A DNA stretch of 64,000 nt from Ascaris suum (lineage: Eukaryota > Nematoda > Chromadorea > Rhabditida > Ascarididae), in assembly GCA_013433145.1 (NCBI GenBank), contig CM024182.1, forward strand, positions 2,342,501-2,406,500, in the 5' to 3' direction. The position numbers and the translations under genes are program-made. Shown piece after piece: positions 36,691 to 51,000 of this stretch; positions within the stretch are counted from its first letter, which is position 1, and every line of letters begins with the position of its first letter. The notes under the pieces are model-generated. The model saw nothing but the letters and a program-made list of their open reading frames with translations. It was not told the DNA's origin and made no database searches.

Positions 36691-39600
36691 TTAGGGAGGG
36701 AGGACGGAAGAAAAAACTGCAGATGCTTTTCACACATCTTTTTTTCCTACGTTCGCCTCTTAATATAGTTGTTTTTTTTCGAGGTCATTCACCTAATTCT
36801 GTCACAACTGACCAATAAATAGACGATCCCGTAAGCCCATCGAGTAGAAAAATTACAAGAGAACACTTTACTGTCATTATTATTGTATTCTATTATAGAA
36901 GTTATTAAATGTTCTTTTCGAAAGTTTATTGCTTATTTCATTCGTCGTTTTACTTTTCTTTTGTTGGTATTAATCTCCGGAAAGAACAACAACTTGCAGA
37001 TCTACTCGTTCAACAATGCGTGGAGTGATTTCCGATTGGGTATCCCACTATCGATATCATGCTTCCCAAGCGCTATTATCGTCCCCCCTTTCCAGCACAC
37101 TTCTCTAACCGAGTTTTTCGACCACAACGATGTTTATCTGGTATAGAGAATTAATCAAATTCTTTTATCATAAATGAGCATAATTAATTTTTGAATCAAT
37201 GATATCAGCATGGTAGTTTAATTTCAGATATGAACTCTACCGCTTCAGAGTTTGATTCGTTGCATTGTCATGGGTCGAGCGCTCTCTCTATCATCTAGTA
37301 TTGATTCCTCACTTGTGATTTAGCAATATTTTATTTTTTTTTTTTTGAATGTTTGTGCAGTAAATTCATTTGAAATAAGTTTTCCTAAGTTTGATTATCA
37401 AACGCTTTAACAATGAGTTGATTAAAGGGTTGCATGGAATGCAATTTGAATGATTACTGGAAGCTACAAGATGAGGAGCTTGGTGACGCTTGCACTATAC
37501 GGAACGTTTTCATCTCGCAAGGTGCACAGATTCGCAATAATGTCACAAGCACAAGAAACGATCACGACTACGATAAGTGATTTCCGCTTTCAATTTTATC
37601 TCTCTCGGCGCGTTTGTTGCTTTATATTTGTTTCTATTTATATTCTTTCGTAGATTTATTGATTGTTTTTAATGCTATACCTGAAAGGTTTAATGACGCG
37701 TCATTTCTCGTTAAAGCAAGTTTCAAAGCATTGTTTTCGAAGTTTTAGGTGATGATTGAAACGCTACTAATTAGGCGCTAATGCATAAGACTGAGAAGGC
37801 TGCTCGAAAGAGATCTCTCTCCTGCTGAGTGGTTGTCAATTTGCCGCTTTCTAGATTGCTTTGTTGGTTTTATGTGAGCTGTTGGTTTTATAAGTTGTGG
37901 TTGCGCGCGCAATACCGACCGATCAGGTTGTTTCGGTAATGATGATAGCTTAGTGAGCCAAAACTTTACCATAGGTAATAAAGTTGGTGGAGGTTAATGA
38001 GTCGAAACCTTGCCTAAGAGAGACAACGTTTTATGAAAATACACCTGACGTATTGCAAAATCTGGCGAACATATCTCAATCATCTTTGACGACTACCAAA
38101 CGTCGGCAGATGAAAACGGCTATTAACCATATTAGATCGGTAATGTGCAAATGGCTGGAGTATGCGAAAACATTTCGACTCCCACTAGCGGTGCCGATTT
38201 ATCCCACAATGAATTATTAAATCATGTGCGGTCATTGTTGCACTTAACTCGTATGTTTATGCCGCTTTCCCGCGCTTCTATTCAGTACGATAATGTTTGG
38301 AACATTCATATCTCTTTGGTGTGTATGTGTGTGTTCGTGACAGTATACATATGAGTGCATTTTTTATGAGATCCTCTTTGGAATATCGGTCTTTGCTTTT
38401 ATTATGCCGCTATCGCTTTGTTTCGTTTAGTTGGGAAAAATATGAAGCTGCAAGTGCTGATAGATACGGAACTGGCAGATTAGACCTTTTAGGTGTCAAT
38501 ATCTTTTGGGTGACTGTATTAGAGGTTGTATTCTTTTCATGTTTATTTTTTCGCAGTGTTCTTTATTTCACAGTCTATATATATATCACATTTTCACGGT
38601 CTTCTTTATATACTTTTCATGTTTCACAGTCTTTATGTTGTTTATTTTTTGAATTTCATGAGGACCCCTCCATATTTGTTACTAAAAATTCTATTTAGTA
38701 CCAACTCGATTTTTATCTGTTATACGCAAAATGGTGTTCCGCACGTTTACAAACGAAAGGTCTGAGAGAAAAAAGAATATCGTTTAGTTTTGCAAATGCT
38801 TTTCCTATGCATTGGTTGGTTGGTAGAAGAGATTATTTATTTTTAGATGGTGGGGACTTCCAGTTGCGCATTATTGGCTATCGTCTTCGTGCGATCGGTG
38901 ATGATTTCGAGCTGGAGTTCATTAACGCTGCAACTTTGAAAGGCGTCCATTCGATGCAGAAGTCAACTGTGAGTTGCCCTTTTTTGGCATAATCACTTCA
39001 TCTTTGAAAATCATTTTCTGATTTAATTTATAGGACTAATGGTGAAAATGCGCATTTTTTGAGAATTATTCGACGATGAGCTCTGAAATGCCTGAGTTCA
39101 GAATATAGAAAAAGGCGTTTTCTATCATTCATGAGGCTTCGCCTCCTTCACTTAACTCCGAAAGTATTTCTTTACGATGCTGCGGAGCTTGAAATTCTTA
39201 TGTTGGCATTGTTACACCTTTTTTTGCTTTTCTTCTGCCCCCTCAAATTTTGGAGTGGCTGCGGGGTGTACGGCTTCGTCCATCATAACGATTTAGGGGC
39301 ATTTGTTTCACAATGAAGCAGAATGTGAAGCGAGTTCTTGCAGTAGTGCAGCAGGTTTTGTTTATTTCTTGCGTTTTTTGATGTCGAGTCCTCGCATAGT
39401 TTTGCCTTCGAAAGAATTGGATTATGTTTTTTAAAGCTCACCAGCTCACCAACTGTGGCCTTTTTGCGCGTCTCGGCTTCTGAGGGCGATTGCAAGCGGG
39501 GATAGAGGCTACTGTATCCTCGGCTTTGTCTCATATGTGGGGCATTATTGTCCCTTCATGCCAGAGTTTCCCCGAGAAGGCGCTTCTTCAACCCGAGAAG

Positions 39601-41104
39601 GGATTGCCCAAAAGCAAGTAGAGTGTATATCATGTCACTTTCCCGCAGGTATGCTTGCGGGTGCTCCGCAGTCTTACTAATCTGTCTTCACTCGCAGCGG
39701 TAGAGACGAATTCGTTTTCGCCATTCCCTGCAAGTAAAAGTTTCATCGGTCTGTTAGGTGAATGAAGGTGGTGACACAGGGAGGGTAATTTAAGTGTCAT
39801 CGATTGCAACCATAAATTTGTTATAAAGACGATAATACAGGATGTCATGAAACATATAATTCAGTGGCAGTTTCAGAGCACTGCATTCTATAAACTACCA
39901 TGGGTAGGATTTCGGATACGAGCTTCGCCACTCTAAGGTGTAGATTTCCTTCATTTTATTGTGAAACCAGTTTTGGAGAGGTCCACTCAAACTTCAAAAA
40001 TCCGTTTGTCGCATCTTGCGGTGGAACAAAGGGAGGGGTATAGTTAACATCATCAGTCGCTTTTCTGTTGACTAACTCACTAATCATATGCGTGTTTATT
40101 TATTTATTTACGTTTAGGTTGGAAAGTTGATCGACGGCTTTATGAATATTGCAAGAGCTATTCGTTCGCTTTTCTGATTCGATTGCTGCAACGTTCAAAA
40201 TTTTCTATCACGGAGTTTTGTAATGATTAAATGGGCTCGTTACCGGTATTATCTGCTATGAATTGATCTCTTATCATTTCCTCTGTGAGTCATCAATTAT
40301 TCATCCGAAGATCTCTTTGCGTTGTCCAATGTCATTTTGCACAATCATTTCTGTTTATTGTTGATGCATTGAGATCACTATTTGACATTCTGTGGAATAG
40401 TTGTGTTTGTGTTTATTTGCCTCATTTATTATGAATTTCTCAGTGCATTATACCCTATTTGATGTTCTTGCTTTGCATCAGATATTTACAATTGTATTGC
40501 ATTCCATATGGTTTATGCTTTTTTTTTTTTGTTGTTTTGAAATATTTTATAATATGTTGGCGTTGATTACGTTGAAAAAAAAAATTCTTTGATTTCTTCT
40601 ATAAATATTTTATATATTTGAATTGTTTTACTTGATTGTTTTTAATGTTTACTCGTGTTGCATGAGCTTGAGCACTTTCTTGCGAATGGGATGGTGGAAC
40701 TTTCCTCAGTAGTTTCTAGCTAACGTCGGCTTTATCCCGTAGGATTTTTTTTTGTTTGCATTTTCTAAAAATATTTTCGCCACGCACATAATTAGTATGG
40801 GGTAATGAATATGCAGTTAAAAAAAAATCTTTTGCTTTGTTTTCTTTGCAGAAGCAATGTGGTGAGCGAACGGGGGGACAGGGGAGGAGGGGTCGGAGAG
40901 ATGAATATGCAGCCAATATTTTTGCATCAATAAATTGAGTTGGGAAGACAAATGTTTTCAGTTAAATGTTAGCTTGGGCTTTATTTCATTGTGTTTCATG
41001 AAATTCCCAGAAAGTATATAAGTGCAAGTGCTAGAGCTTTATTAATTTATAATTTCATACGACCACACGGTCACGCTGTTTGCTCGGTTGCTTGACCAGT
41101 TCGT
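36691..41104. other. Non-coding stretch, no supported gene
   Basis: Several frames of 60-130 codons (for example plus 38297-38698, minus 39283-39534) lack splice or start support and have T-rich, Phe/Leu/Ser-dominated composition. Nothing is recognised. Confidence 0.35.
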
Positions 41105-41129
41105 GGGGGGGGGGGGGGGGGGGGGGGGG
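41105..41129. repeat. Poly-G run, 25 bases
   Basis: Twenty-five consecutive G followed by AGGGGATTGAGGGG. It could form G-quadruplexes, and it is a likely place for sequencing or assembly error. Confidence 0.95.
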
Positions 41130-44100
41130 AGGGGATTGAGGGGAAGAAGGATGGTGAGGAGTGGAGCGAAGGGAATATCTATTGTTATTTGTGGTTTGGT
41201 GCTATCTGTTTCCATCTACTACATATGGGGATATCTTTCCTACGAATTGTTGTTTGTGTTTTCAAATATTTCACCTCATCTAGGAAATATTCATCTGCAC
41301 GTCTTACGCTTACATACTGATTGCTTTTTTATTTTAATTATCTTAGTGGGAATGCTGCTTATTTAACGAGTGCAGTTGTTTTTATAGTTGTTATTCGTTG
41401 TTTTGAAAGACGTTACGTTTTTACATTTCTTTGCTTTGTTGATTTTTTTTTTCGCCTCTTATTGAGGATCTAGTCGGAGGTAAAAATGTCTTTCTTTTCC
41501 CGACTAAGGGAGAGGAGGAGACGGAGGTATGAATCTCTATTTGTTGCTGCCAATCTCATGCTAACGAGTAGGGATTTTTCTTTTGTCAAATACTCGCAGT
41601 ATAATATATGAATTTGGTGCTGTGTTGGTTTTTTTGAGCATTATACTGTAAAATTTATGCGCCAAGATTAATGTAATTTTGTAGTGATATCGGTTTCCGG
41701 ATGTCGATTATAATAAAATTTCATTTTCGAAAGTGATTTTCCATCAGGATGCTTCGATGAGTTAAGGTGATTTCTCAATAAGTTGAAATCAAAACTTGTC
41801 TAAGCAGAGATTATCGTCACCAATAGCACGTTGAGCGTCGTATAGTTCACGATGAAACTCCCGACTTCGGAAGCTATAAATGAAGTCAGATTATGGGTTT
41901 CATCATCGAATAGGAATTGATAAGGAATTTAATTTCTTCATCGTTAAGGAGAAGAGGAGCCGGATTTGCTTTTTCCTTATAATCGGCTACAATGGGCTAA
42001 TGTGATATGTGGATATTTCCCACGGTAGATGCGCGGGTGTCGGACGAAGGTCGCAATAGAGAGATTCAATTAAATGCTCTATGGCCGAATCATAAAGCGC
42101 ATGTTGCGGCGGACAACGGAAATGACTATGTCAGACAATCGCTACAGCATATCCACAAACAACTGGCGCGTCTTGCTTTTGTCAACACCGCTATCTATGC
42201 GTAATGAAAAATACATTTATGCGATAAGCGATCTAGCACAAGATGGGTTTTTTCTTCAATTTTATTCAATCATAGGGGATCGCGGATGGATTATTTTGAT
42301 ACTCCGAAAAATGGCGTCAAACTATCTAATTCGGCTCAATAGGAAACTCATGAAAGACAATCTATATTTACAAGGAGACTCGAGCGCTATTATTAAACGC
42401 TTTTGCAAATTTATTTCAAAAATACGCATTATGGCGATAAAATTTGCGCGTAATTAATCGTATTTATTCCCGTCTACTTATCAGATGATTTTAACTTCGG
42501 ACACCTTCGATATTTAATAGTGCGTAGATAAAAGTGATTTTGATTTCGTTTGCCATATTTCACTTTGGCGAATGAAAATCTGAAATAAATCGAAGGTAAT
42601 TGAAAGTACTAAAGAATTTCCATGCATTCTTCATTGGTCAAACTTTCAAGAAACATGAATCTTTTGAAGGAGATTTACGCAACAGGTAAGATTAACACCT
42701 TGTCAAGGTAATAATCCTAGCCAATGTCTCTTACCGTTACGCATAGGCAACAATATAAAAACCGTAATTAGTACCATTCACAATTGATTAATTGTAGAAA
42801 GTATGGGAAACTATTCGCCATCTTAGATATAAATCTTCTTTTGATTATTTGAGTAGATTATTCAAATTAAAAAATCACAATATGATAATATCTCCAGTCG
42901 GTGCATCCCTTAAAGGCTTTCGATGAAGAGGTCACTATTTTCTATTCGGTTGACGGGGAAAAAAAAAGATTGCTGCAGATGGATAAAATCGTTGTGAATC
43001 GTTAATGGACAACGAACACAAAGCGTTGAGCAAAACAAATAAATAATGATTCCACTCATTTAGGATATTTAAGCGGCATATTTGCATAAAATTGCAACAA
43101 CGTACCGCGATTTAGCGGATGCATTGCGGAAATTTATCTAGTCAATCAAATTAGCGGTTCGCCTTTCGTTTCGATTAATCAATTCAGTTTAATTGGCAAT
43201 TTTTTATTGCAATTTTAGCGTCAACTGTTCGAAGTGTTCAAATGATCTCTTGATAAGAAGCCTACTATACAATATCCTTCAGTGACTACCCTCTTCGTTA
43301 CCCACCACCTCCCCCCCCTCCCCTCCCTCCCCTCCCCCATCTCTCTATGCTCAGTTGTGCTGGAAAATGCGTTCGTTCAACGATCAGATTCAAATAAATA
43401 AATTAACGTTCCAAAGCAACTAACTCTTTTTCTAAGAGTGAACCAAACGACTGTCATTAAGCATAGGCACCAGCTTATTGTTAATGGCAGTCGTTTCCTG
43501 TGGTATAAGTCATCTATGAACCTATAAAGACCTTACAGTTGGAAGAAATATGATAATTATCGTAATTATTCTGTGAAACCTGCAGTGACAATCGGAAAAT
43601 GATAGTAGCAAAGGCATTTTCACTAAGGTTGCGGTGTCGGTTCATCGAAGACGCTCAACCTCAAATGCAATGTTGAAGTTGTCTTAAATTCAATGTCAGT
43701 TTTTCTTACTGTTTATTCATTCAACTCTTTCGAGTTCTGATCAAATAAGCACTTGTTCGGTGTCTCTGCCTCTGTAAACTATAACATACGTGATCATTAG
43801 GCTATCCGTTCCAACTTTTTCATTTCTTCACTAAGACTTTTCAAAAAATAAAGGATGGGGCAACAAAAACAAAGCACCTCATATATACTTCTCACTCAAG
43901 AATCAGGAAAACGAGAAGGCATTTTTTTTTATTACAGAAAATATGATCTGGAATTTCTTCATTTGCTTCGAGGAGAAAGTATTTACAATACACAAAATGT
44001 TCCACCATCGATCTAGGAGCTCCTTTTGTTAATCATTAGACCATGGGATATTCAGCAGTCCTTGGACGATTCAACAGACCATTTGCCTTCCGAAGACTCC

Positions 44101-44709
44101 CTAGAGCTTCTAGAACAGCAGCTAACCTCGAAAGCTGCACAATTTTCCACCACTGAACAATATTCAGCGCATCAGTCGCATATCGCAAATTCTTTTTCAA
44201 TCTTCCAGCTGTCTTAGCTCCGAAGTATACCGTTAGCTCAGTAGTGGTGCGTTTTCCATGTTGTTGAATTCAAGCGATACTATGAGTATTGCATATGCAA
44301 GATACTGCAAGAGAATGCTTGAGAGTATTGCATTTTCTGCGAGAATATTGCAATACCACTTCCATTAAACGCATTGCATTATTGCAAACACATCGAAGTG
44401 GTATTGCATTAAAACTTATCACGTAGTGCATGCTGAACGTTGCGGACCAGTTAGGTATTTGCTGCAATAAGATGTGCGTATGCTCATCTAACAATAGGCT
44501 TTAGCTAAACATCAATCTTTAGTTGAGAAGTAGTACGTTTCGTTTGGTAATTTTTTTAATCTTACTATCTCGCAGAATATTCCCTGCGGGAAGGGAAGGG
44601 GAAAATCCTGCAGGGTACAGGAAGAAGTGAGTTAATTCCCTTTAATTAAAGCGAGTACCATCTTCTTAAATCTCCTCTAAGCGAAAAAATTTTGTCTGTT
44701 AATTTCCAG
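41130..44709. other. Non-coding stretch with one candidate first exon
   Basis: 42655-42685 reads ATG to a GTAAGA donor (MNLLKEIYAT, phase 1). A C-rich tract (runs of CCCCTCC) lies at 43300-43339. The frame 42074-42457 (127 codons) starts with TTG, and I see no support for it. Confidence 0.3.
44349..44408. repeat. Hairpin with 14-bp perfect arms
   Basis: TGCAATACCACTTC at 44349-44362 pairs with 44395-44408 over a 32-base loop. The whole stretch 44270-44480 is dense in ATTGCA/TGCAAT words. Confidence 0.85.
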
Positions 44710-44870
44710 CATGCCAGAAGTTTGCAAACAAATCTTTTTTAAAGTTCATAGCGAAAGAGAGGAAGGAAATCATTGGGGATGGGGAGGGGCTGGAGGAGGG
44801 GATCAGAGCAGCGTTCCGTCTAAGAACTTACCTATAATGTCAGGCTCTCGAGAAGAGGGGTTCATTCAAG
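44710..44870 (+). CDS. Candidate coding exon between acceptor and donor
   Basis: AATTTCCAG ends at 44709, ATG is at 44711, and a GTAATA donor follows at 44871 (160 coding bases, phase 1 out). It encodes MPEVCKQIFFKVHSEREEGN, a Gly/Trp-rich part (HWGWGGAGGGDQ) and SREEGFIQ. Without splicing the frame runs to TAA at 44908 (65 residues). On the minus strand the same place has an ATG-to-GTAAGT segment, so the strand is not certain. No family is recognised. Confidence 0.3.
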
Positions 44871-45095
44871 GTAATATGAGACTCTTTGAGGCGAGATTGC
44901 AAGCATAAATCGCCTTTAAATTTGTACCACACTCTTGTATTGTGTTGCATCGATCCTCTTCATGCACTCGTTATAAGGGTACAATTATATAGATGAATCA
45001 TACCGCGACTATAAACAGAATCATATTCGCGTCGAGATGCTCAATAGCTTCTCAAGGTCGTAAACGGTGTTCTTCATGTCAATGAAAACAATCAA

Positions 45096-45218
45096 TTATG
45101 CACGCTGCATCGAGCATCTAACAGTCGTCGAAGGTGACCGCCCGGTCGGTTCATGATACGCCGCCGAGGATAATTCGCTGGATCGGAGCTGAGCTGTCAC
45201 GTCACTTTGAAAGCCCAA
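45096..45218 (-). CDS. Candidate terminal exon, Ser/Arg/Thr-rich (40 aa)
   Basis: On the minus strand GGTTATTTCAG precedes an open frame LGFQSDVTAQLRSSELSSAA, continuing through YHEPTGRSPSTTVRCSMQRA to TAA at 45096. GC content is well above the flanks and the other two frames are closed. No upstream exon was found, so this may be an isolated exon of a longer gene or a chance frame. Confidence 0.28.
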   Translation of the reverse strand: MGFQSDVTAQLRSSELSSAAYHEPTGRSPSTTVRCSMQRA

Positions 45219-47940
45219 CTGAAATAACCTTCCAGCTGCCATTCACTAGTCTTCACCTATCGCTCTAAACGAAGACCGAAAATTTTATTCCACTGACATC
45301 AGCATATGAAGCGAATGCAAACAAAGAACGCTTATCCTCTCATAAAATTGTTCGCCTTTCGCTGTCATAATCTAAATTTCCACATCTAAGAGGGAGGAGG
45401 CAAGCTGAAGCCGAGTAAAGAAATATTTTTAGCAGAAGAATTCAACGGGAGTTAGACTTGTAAGGATGCAATCCATACCATTCCTTAGATCACATTTAAT
45501 TTTTTTTCGAGTATCGGCAGCTTTATAACTTACTCGAGACATATTTTTCTACCTTTGTTGGATGACGCCAATTATCCCATCAAGTGTAACAACATAAAGA
45601 ATTGTGGTCATATGAGTGACTGCAGGTTGACATGTTGATGTTGGAAGGGGGAAGGAAACGAATATAAGGTTTCAATTCGGCAACGTTTTCGATGTATATG
45701 ATGCACTAATTTATGCTCATTATTGAAATGTACTCATGAGTAGTGCGCTGTGGAGTCGATTGCAAAAGAATCTATCACAAAATCACACCTCAAAAGACCA
45801 CTTTGAATGTTTCATCACTTTTTTTTTCTATCGTTATTTAGCTAAAAATATCCGTTCAGGTTTATGAAAACGTGCTAAATTTTCTGCAAGATTTTAGAGG
45901 GTTTTCGTGAGATGAGTATTTCCATGAATGTCGCCTCATATTACGAATTATGCTTTAAAGTTTCAGAAGAAAGAAGGACCTATACGGTCCCCTTATTCAA
46001 ACGGTTTTCATTGTTCGACGAATTCCCCCTCCCTTCTCCCCTTCACCTTCAATGAACACTCATAGAAGTGTGTAATTATGAATAAATGAGGATGCCTTAT
46101 TGAACATAGTGAATATGCGGAAGACACTCAAAAGAGCAGCTGTCAGCGCGACGAATGACCGTAGCGAGACCGACTGCTCGGATAGACACTCCACTTTCGC
46201 GTACACCATTAGCACCAATCCAAACATTCGCACAACAATGAACACTCACTTGCATCAATAATTATACTGTTTGTACGTAACACTACATCTTTGCAGCTCT
46301 TCGAATTCGATCACTGTCCACTTTGCTATTCTAATATCACTATTCTTTAGATCCTGATTTGTTATGGATGTCCAGAGTCAAACTCACTTAATGGTCAGCA
46401 AATCACAATTGAGCTACTTTGATGTGGTCGAATATTGCCGCACATTTTAAATTCGTGACAAACTTTCAATTCCCATGAAACTCGATTTGTAAGAAAACGT
46501 TTTTAAGTAGGTAACTGGCTGCAGTCACTACCTGTTCATGAAAGTAAACCATAATGTCAGGTCTTTTTAGCAGAACATGAAATTCGATTACATTACATGA
46601 AATTCTTTTAAAATTGTTGGACCTTTATGCAATTATGTCAACGTTACTTTTCGAATATTCTTCTCAGCTAACCATTGACAAAAGAGTTGGAATTTATTGA
46701 CAATTATTAAATAAACGCAAAAAATTACACTCCAATCTTAAGTATTATTAAACATTTTGTATTTTTAAATACCAATATAATGAAATCTCACTTATGCATA
46801 AAATATATCTTTATCTGTCCTATGTGAATGATGCCACTACAAAAATTTGCATCTCTCAACGCCAAAACTTTAGTGGATTTGTAATTTGCATAATGTTCGA
46901 AGAGCCTCATAAATGGGTGATGAAAAGTGCTTTAAAAAAAGGATAAATGAACACAGTGAACAATCAAAATGACAATTCGAGCGAAGACTATGAATGAGAT
47001 GAAGAAATAGTTTTGAACGCAATTTTCAGCGCCATTAAAAAACCTCTAACAGTCGAATGAATATTCACAAAAACTCAGCGTAGATTATTGGCAAAATGCT
47101 CGTTGAAAAAAAAAATGTATAATGTGTATGCAATGAGACATTTTTATTTGAAGTTTCTACGTATGATTTAAACAAATTGCCCGAAAAGGACATAATGCAC
47201 TATTTGTAGAGGTCATATCAATTCAAGCATTCGATGATAAACCAATCTCCTCACCTCAAAAACAGCACAGGTAAATTGGGAAGTTCCAATTGGAACTTGT
47301 AAGCTTTCTGCTTTCAGCATCACAAATACGAGAAATAACATAATATCTCGGGTATGGCCATAATTAATAAATGGCTTCAATGAACATAATATACATTCAT
47401 ATTGAAGAGAAAATTTTGAAAGAAGAGAGATTATGTCAGAATCTATATGTCACTTATTGATTTCTATGACTCTGTCCATTTCTTAAAAATGCAAAACAAC
47501 AACTTCAGTATCACCATCGTTATCATTTTTTTCCCTCAGCCGAATGGTGATAAAATTTTCTTCGACCGATGATAATCATTTCATAGATTTTCATTAAATG
47601 CAACCATCAGGTAGCGAGAGTCCTCTTCAAATTTCCCTTCCAAACAAATAAGCCTTCTCCAGCGTCCCTTAGAGGTGAACATAAGCAAATTATCAGAGAT
47701 ATATAGACCTCTCATTGACTTCTTTCTCATTTTTATTGCCATTTGCATATTTGAAATTTATCCTTTACGTTATTTCATCTACCATAAGAGGGGAAATAAA
47801 TGGTTCCATTGATGGCAGTGAATGGCTGTTTACTAATGAATTGAAAAAATTGCAGTGTATAGCACCCAATAGCCTGTTTCATCGTATTATTCACTTCTCG
47901 TTGATAGAGGACTAGCAAGAAATTTATATTTTTATTTCAG
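45219..47940. other. Non-coding stretch
   Basis: No supported gene. AT-rich with scattered short frames. Confidence 0.4.
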
Positions 47941-48030
47941 TTATATTAGCAACTTAATCAGTGTGTTTTGCGATGCCCTAAGATATTCGTTCAAAAAACA
48001 TGGAAAAATTTTTGGATGGAATTTCCTGAG
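47941..48030 (+). CDS. Candidate internal exon, 90 nt
   Basis: A strong acceptor (TTTTTATTTCAG) and a strong donor (GAG then GTAAGT) frame 90 bases. Only one frame is open, encoding YISNLISVFCDALRYSFKKH then GKIFGWNFL, phase 2 in and phase 2 out. The size and symmetric phase fit a cassette exon. No partner exons could be fixed; the phase-2 ends at 31240 and 34371 would be compatible. No family is recognised. Confidence 0.3.
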
Positions 48031-51000
48031 GTAAGTGGGAAATCTACATAGCAATAAATTCCTTTATATAGTAAATTTTGTAATATTTGTAAAAGTTTAT
48101 AAGAGTATTTATCTATGAGAAATAATAAGCGAAGAAAGGAATTTATGGCGTACCTGGAAGAGGAACTATTATTTAGCTTGATGGGATTTCTGCAAAATAT
48201 ATTACACCTGGATTCCTTACTCGTACAGCTTTCATTCCTTTTTTTGGCACCATTGATTGCTCGATTTCCACATTTTATAGCTTGTCGTGGTAGTCAATAG
48301 CTTCACAAGACAAGAGCCAATATTGAGAAATTCCCAGGAAATTTATATATATGCCATACTTCTCCCACCAAATATTTTGAAATATATGTGTTAAAAATTC
48401 CTGTTAAAGAATTATTCTCTCTGTTCTTATTGACCCTTAAAACTAGAAGAAGGACCATGGTATCATCGATCCCTAGTCGACGATGTTCATTCTTTGATAT
48501 ATTCCCATCAGCACTTGTTGCCGACAATATAGCTGGCTTTAAGGAGCTACTTAAAGCTCTAACAATCGCTTGACGAATAATCTCCCACGAATGGATAACG
48601 AGCGACAATTGCAAATCCTATTGTTTAATTTGCATGCTGGGAAAGGCAAATTTTCGCGCTTTTCTTTTGCTCTCATATGTCTCTTGCAAATAGCAATCGT
48701 TCCTCGTCTCTTCTAGCACAGGAGCTTCTTATCAAAATAACATAGGAAAGACTTCATTCTATAAGCTGGTAAAAGGAATCACTTGAATAATCTCGCTAAT
48801 TAATAAAGATAAGAAGGAAAGTGGAAGAAAATTACTATGTTGAAATGGGATAGCGACGCGCCATAAATATGAAAATGATATTTGTTTTATGTTTTCGTTT
48901 GTAAAATATGCTTAGAGAACGCTGATATGACTGGCAAATATTCCATTCATCCAGAAAACACTTTTCAAACACATTACCGCTAGCAGTTGAAAAAAATTTT
49001 TCTATATGTTTCGCTATCTCTATTGTATGCATTGAAATTGTTTTACGTAAAAACTGCATATTACTTTCATCGCTACAATGAGGACTCAAAAATCGTTGGT
49101 CATTCCTTTATGAAACATGTGGTCTGTGTTATCATCAACATTACTGATTGACCTCGAATTGCATTAGAATGTTATGCTGATATACCGATGGAATGTTGTT
49201 ATTTCCCAAAAGGCTAACTCAAATAATCGATCTTCCAGTACAATCCTGAAACCTTAGTCAATGGGGGGAACAATTGGGAACCGAGAGTTACCGCGTGATG
49301 CTATCGATCGCATAGGCAAGTCGGATACGGTGGAATGAGCGGCTTCACTCAAAGACCAGCATATATGGACGCATATGATGTGAGTCGAAATAGCGCCATC
49401 AAAATGAATAAATTACTGCAGTCGTTCTAGTACCGAAAAGAGAGACTGACATGAACTTGAAAAACGAATCCGACAGCTCTAAAATTTATTCCCACCACCT
49501 TTGTCATGGTAAATGCTTGAATGACTCAGAACAAAAATACCGCAGCAAAATGGCTTCTAAAGCGAGTGGTCAGTACTTTTGTATGCTTGAAATTGGAGGA
49601 CATGTCTTTCAAAATTGTAGCCATTGCTAGCATAGAACAACAAATTCGATTAACTTTCAACAAGAGAACCTTTGTTTTTCTTGATTTATTTGATAGAATT
49701 AACAACAAAAATGACGTAAATTAGTATAGAGCCATTTCATGAAGAAATTGGGATAAAATAGTCCTCAGCAGCTTTATATGTCTAGAATTCTTTCAACCGA
49801 TTAGACCTGCGGAAAGTCGCCATATTGTTTTTGTTGCATTTGGGGCAGATAATCACCTTTTAGGTAAAGATCAATATGCTCTTATCGTATGGTTGAGTTC
49901 GCCTCATCGATCACGTTGCCTTCGAAAGTGTTTATAAATAATAACAACATAAGTATATTCATATATTGAGCGCACCATTACATGTACAATAAAGCCGAGA
50001 AATTTAATAGTGCTTGAAATAACAAACGCTCATTTATAACGAATATTAACAAAGTTATATTTCAATAAAATTTGACAAAGTATAAACAGCTCCCTGGAGC
50101 GTGCAGTGTTTTCGCCTAAAGTTGAATTGATAACGTTTTCATTCGAGAACATTCTATAGTAGGTAAATAGAAGGGTCAAACACGCTAAAGAATCAGAAGA
50201 GAGCAATTAACCCACATTGTCACTTCAGCCATCATGAAAGCACCCATTCGACTAGAAATTTAAAAAGCTTTACCCGTATGAAAATGTCATTATCGAAAAA
50301 AATGGCCTGAAATTTAGAACGTTTCAGTGCTCAACATTTGTGGACACTTGCTGAAAATATGTATTTGCAAAATAATGTATCAATAAGAAAAGTATATACA
50401 ACAATAAACATAAACAATCACTCCACATAAATATCGTACAATGAAAACACATCGGTTTCACTGGTTCGTCGTAGAAAATATTTTCTACTAACACCTTGCA
50501 GAAAATTGCATAACAATGAATCATATTTTTCCAACGAGTTTGAAATCGTTCTTTAAGATTTCAACACCATTTTATAAATTGCCGAGTTCAATCGAGGATC
50601 ATCAGTTTACCATAGACATTTTTGAAGCATGGATACTATTATGTCGGTGTGCTGACGATATCACTGAAAGCATCGGTGAGTTCGATATCGAACTCATCGG
50701 CCAATTGGCGTAATCGTTGAGCTATCATATAGAGTTTCGTTGAATCATTCTCTGAAATAAAATTTTTCCACTAGATTTCGTGGTCATAGATCATGTTCAA
50801 AATAACAAAATTGAATTGGCTCATTAATTGAATAATCATTAAAGTTGAACTAGTGTCCAAAGGTAAACTAGGTGAAGACACTATTTGCAACATGCACTCC
50901 TTAAGTATCTAACTGTCTATCTATGCCGGTTTTGTACCAACTGATACTAAGTGATAGGAAGCGCTCATTTCAAAATTCTCATACGAAATATTTCCTATCA

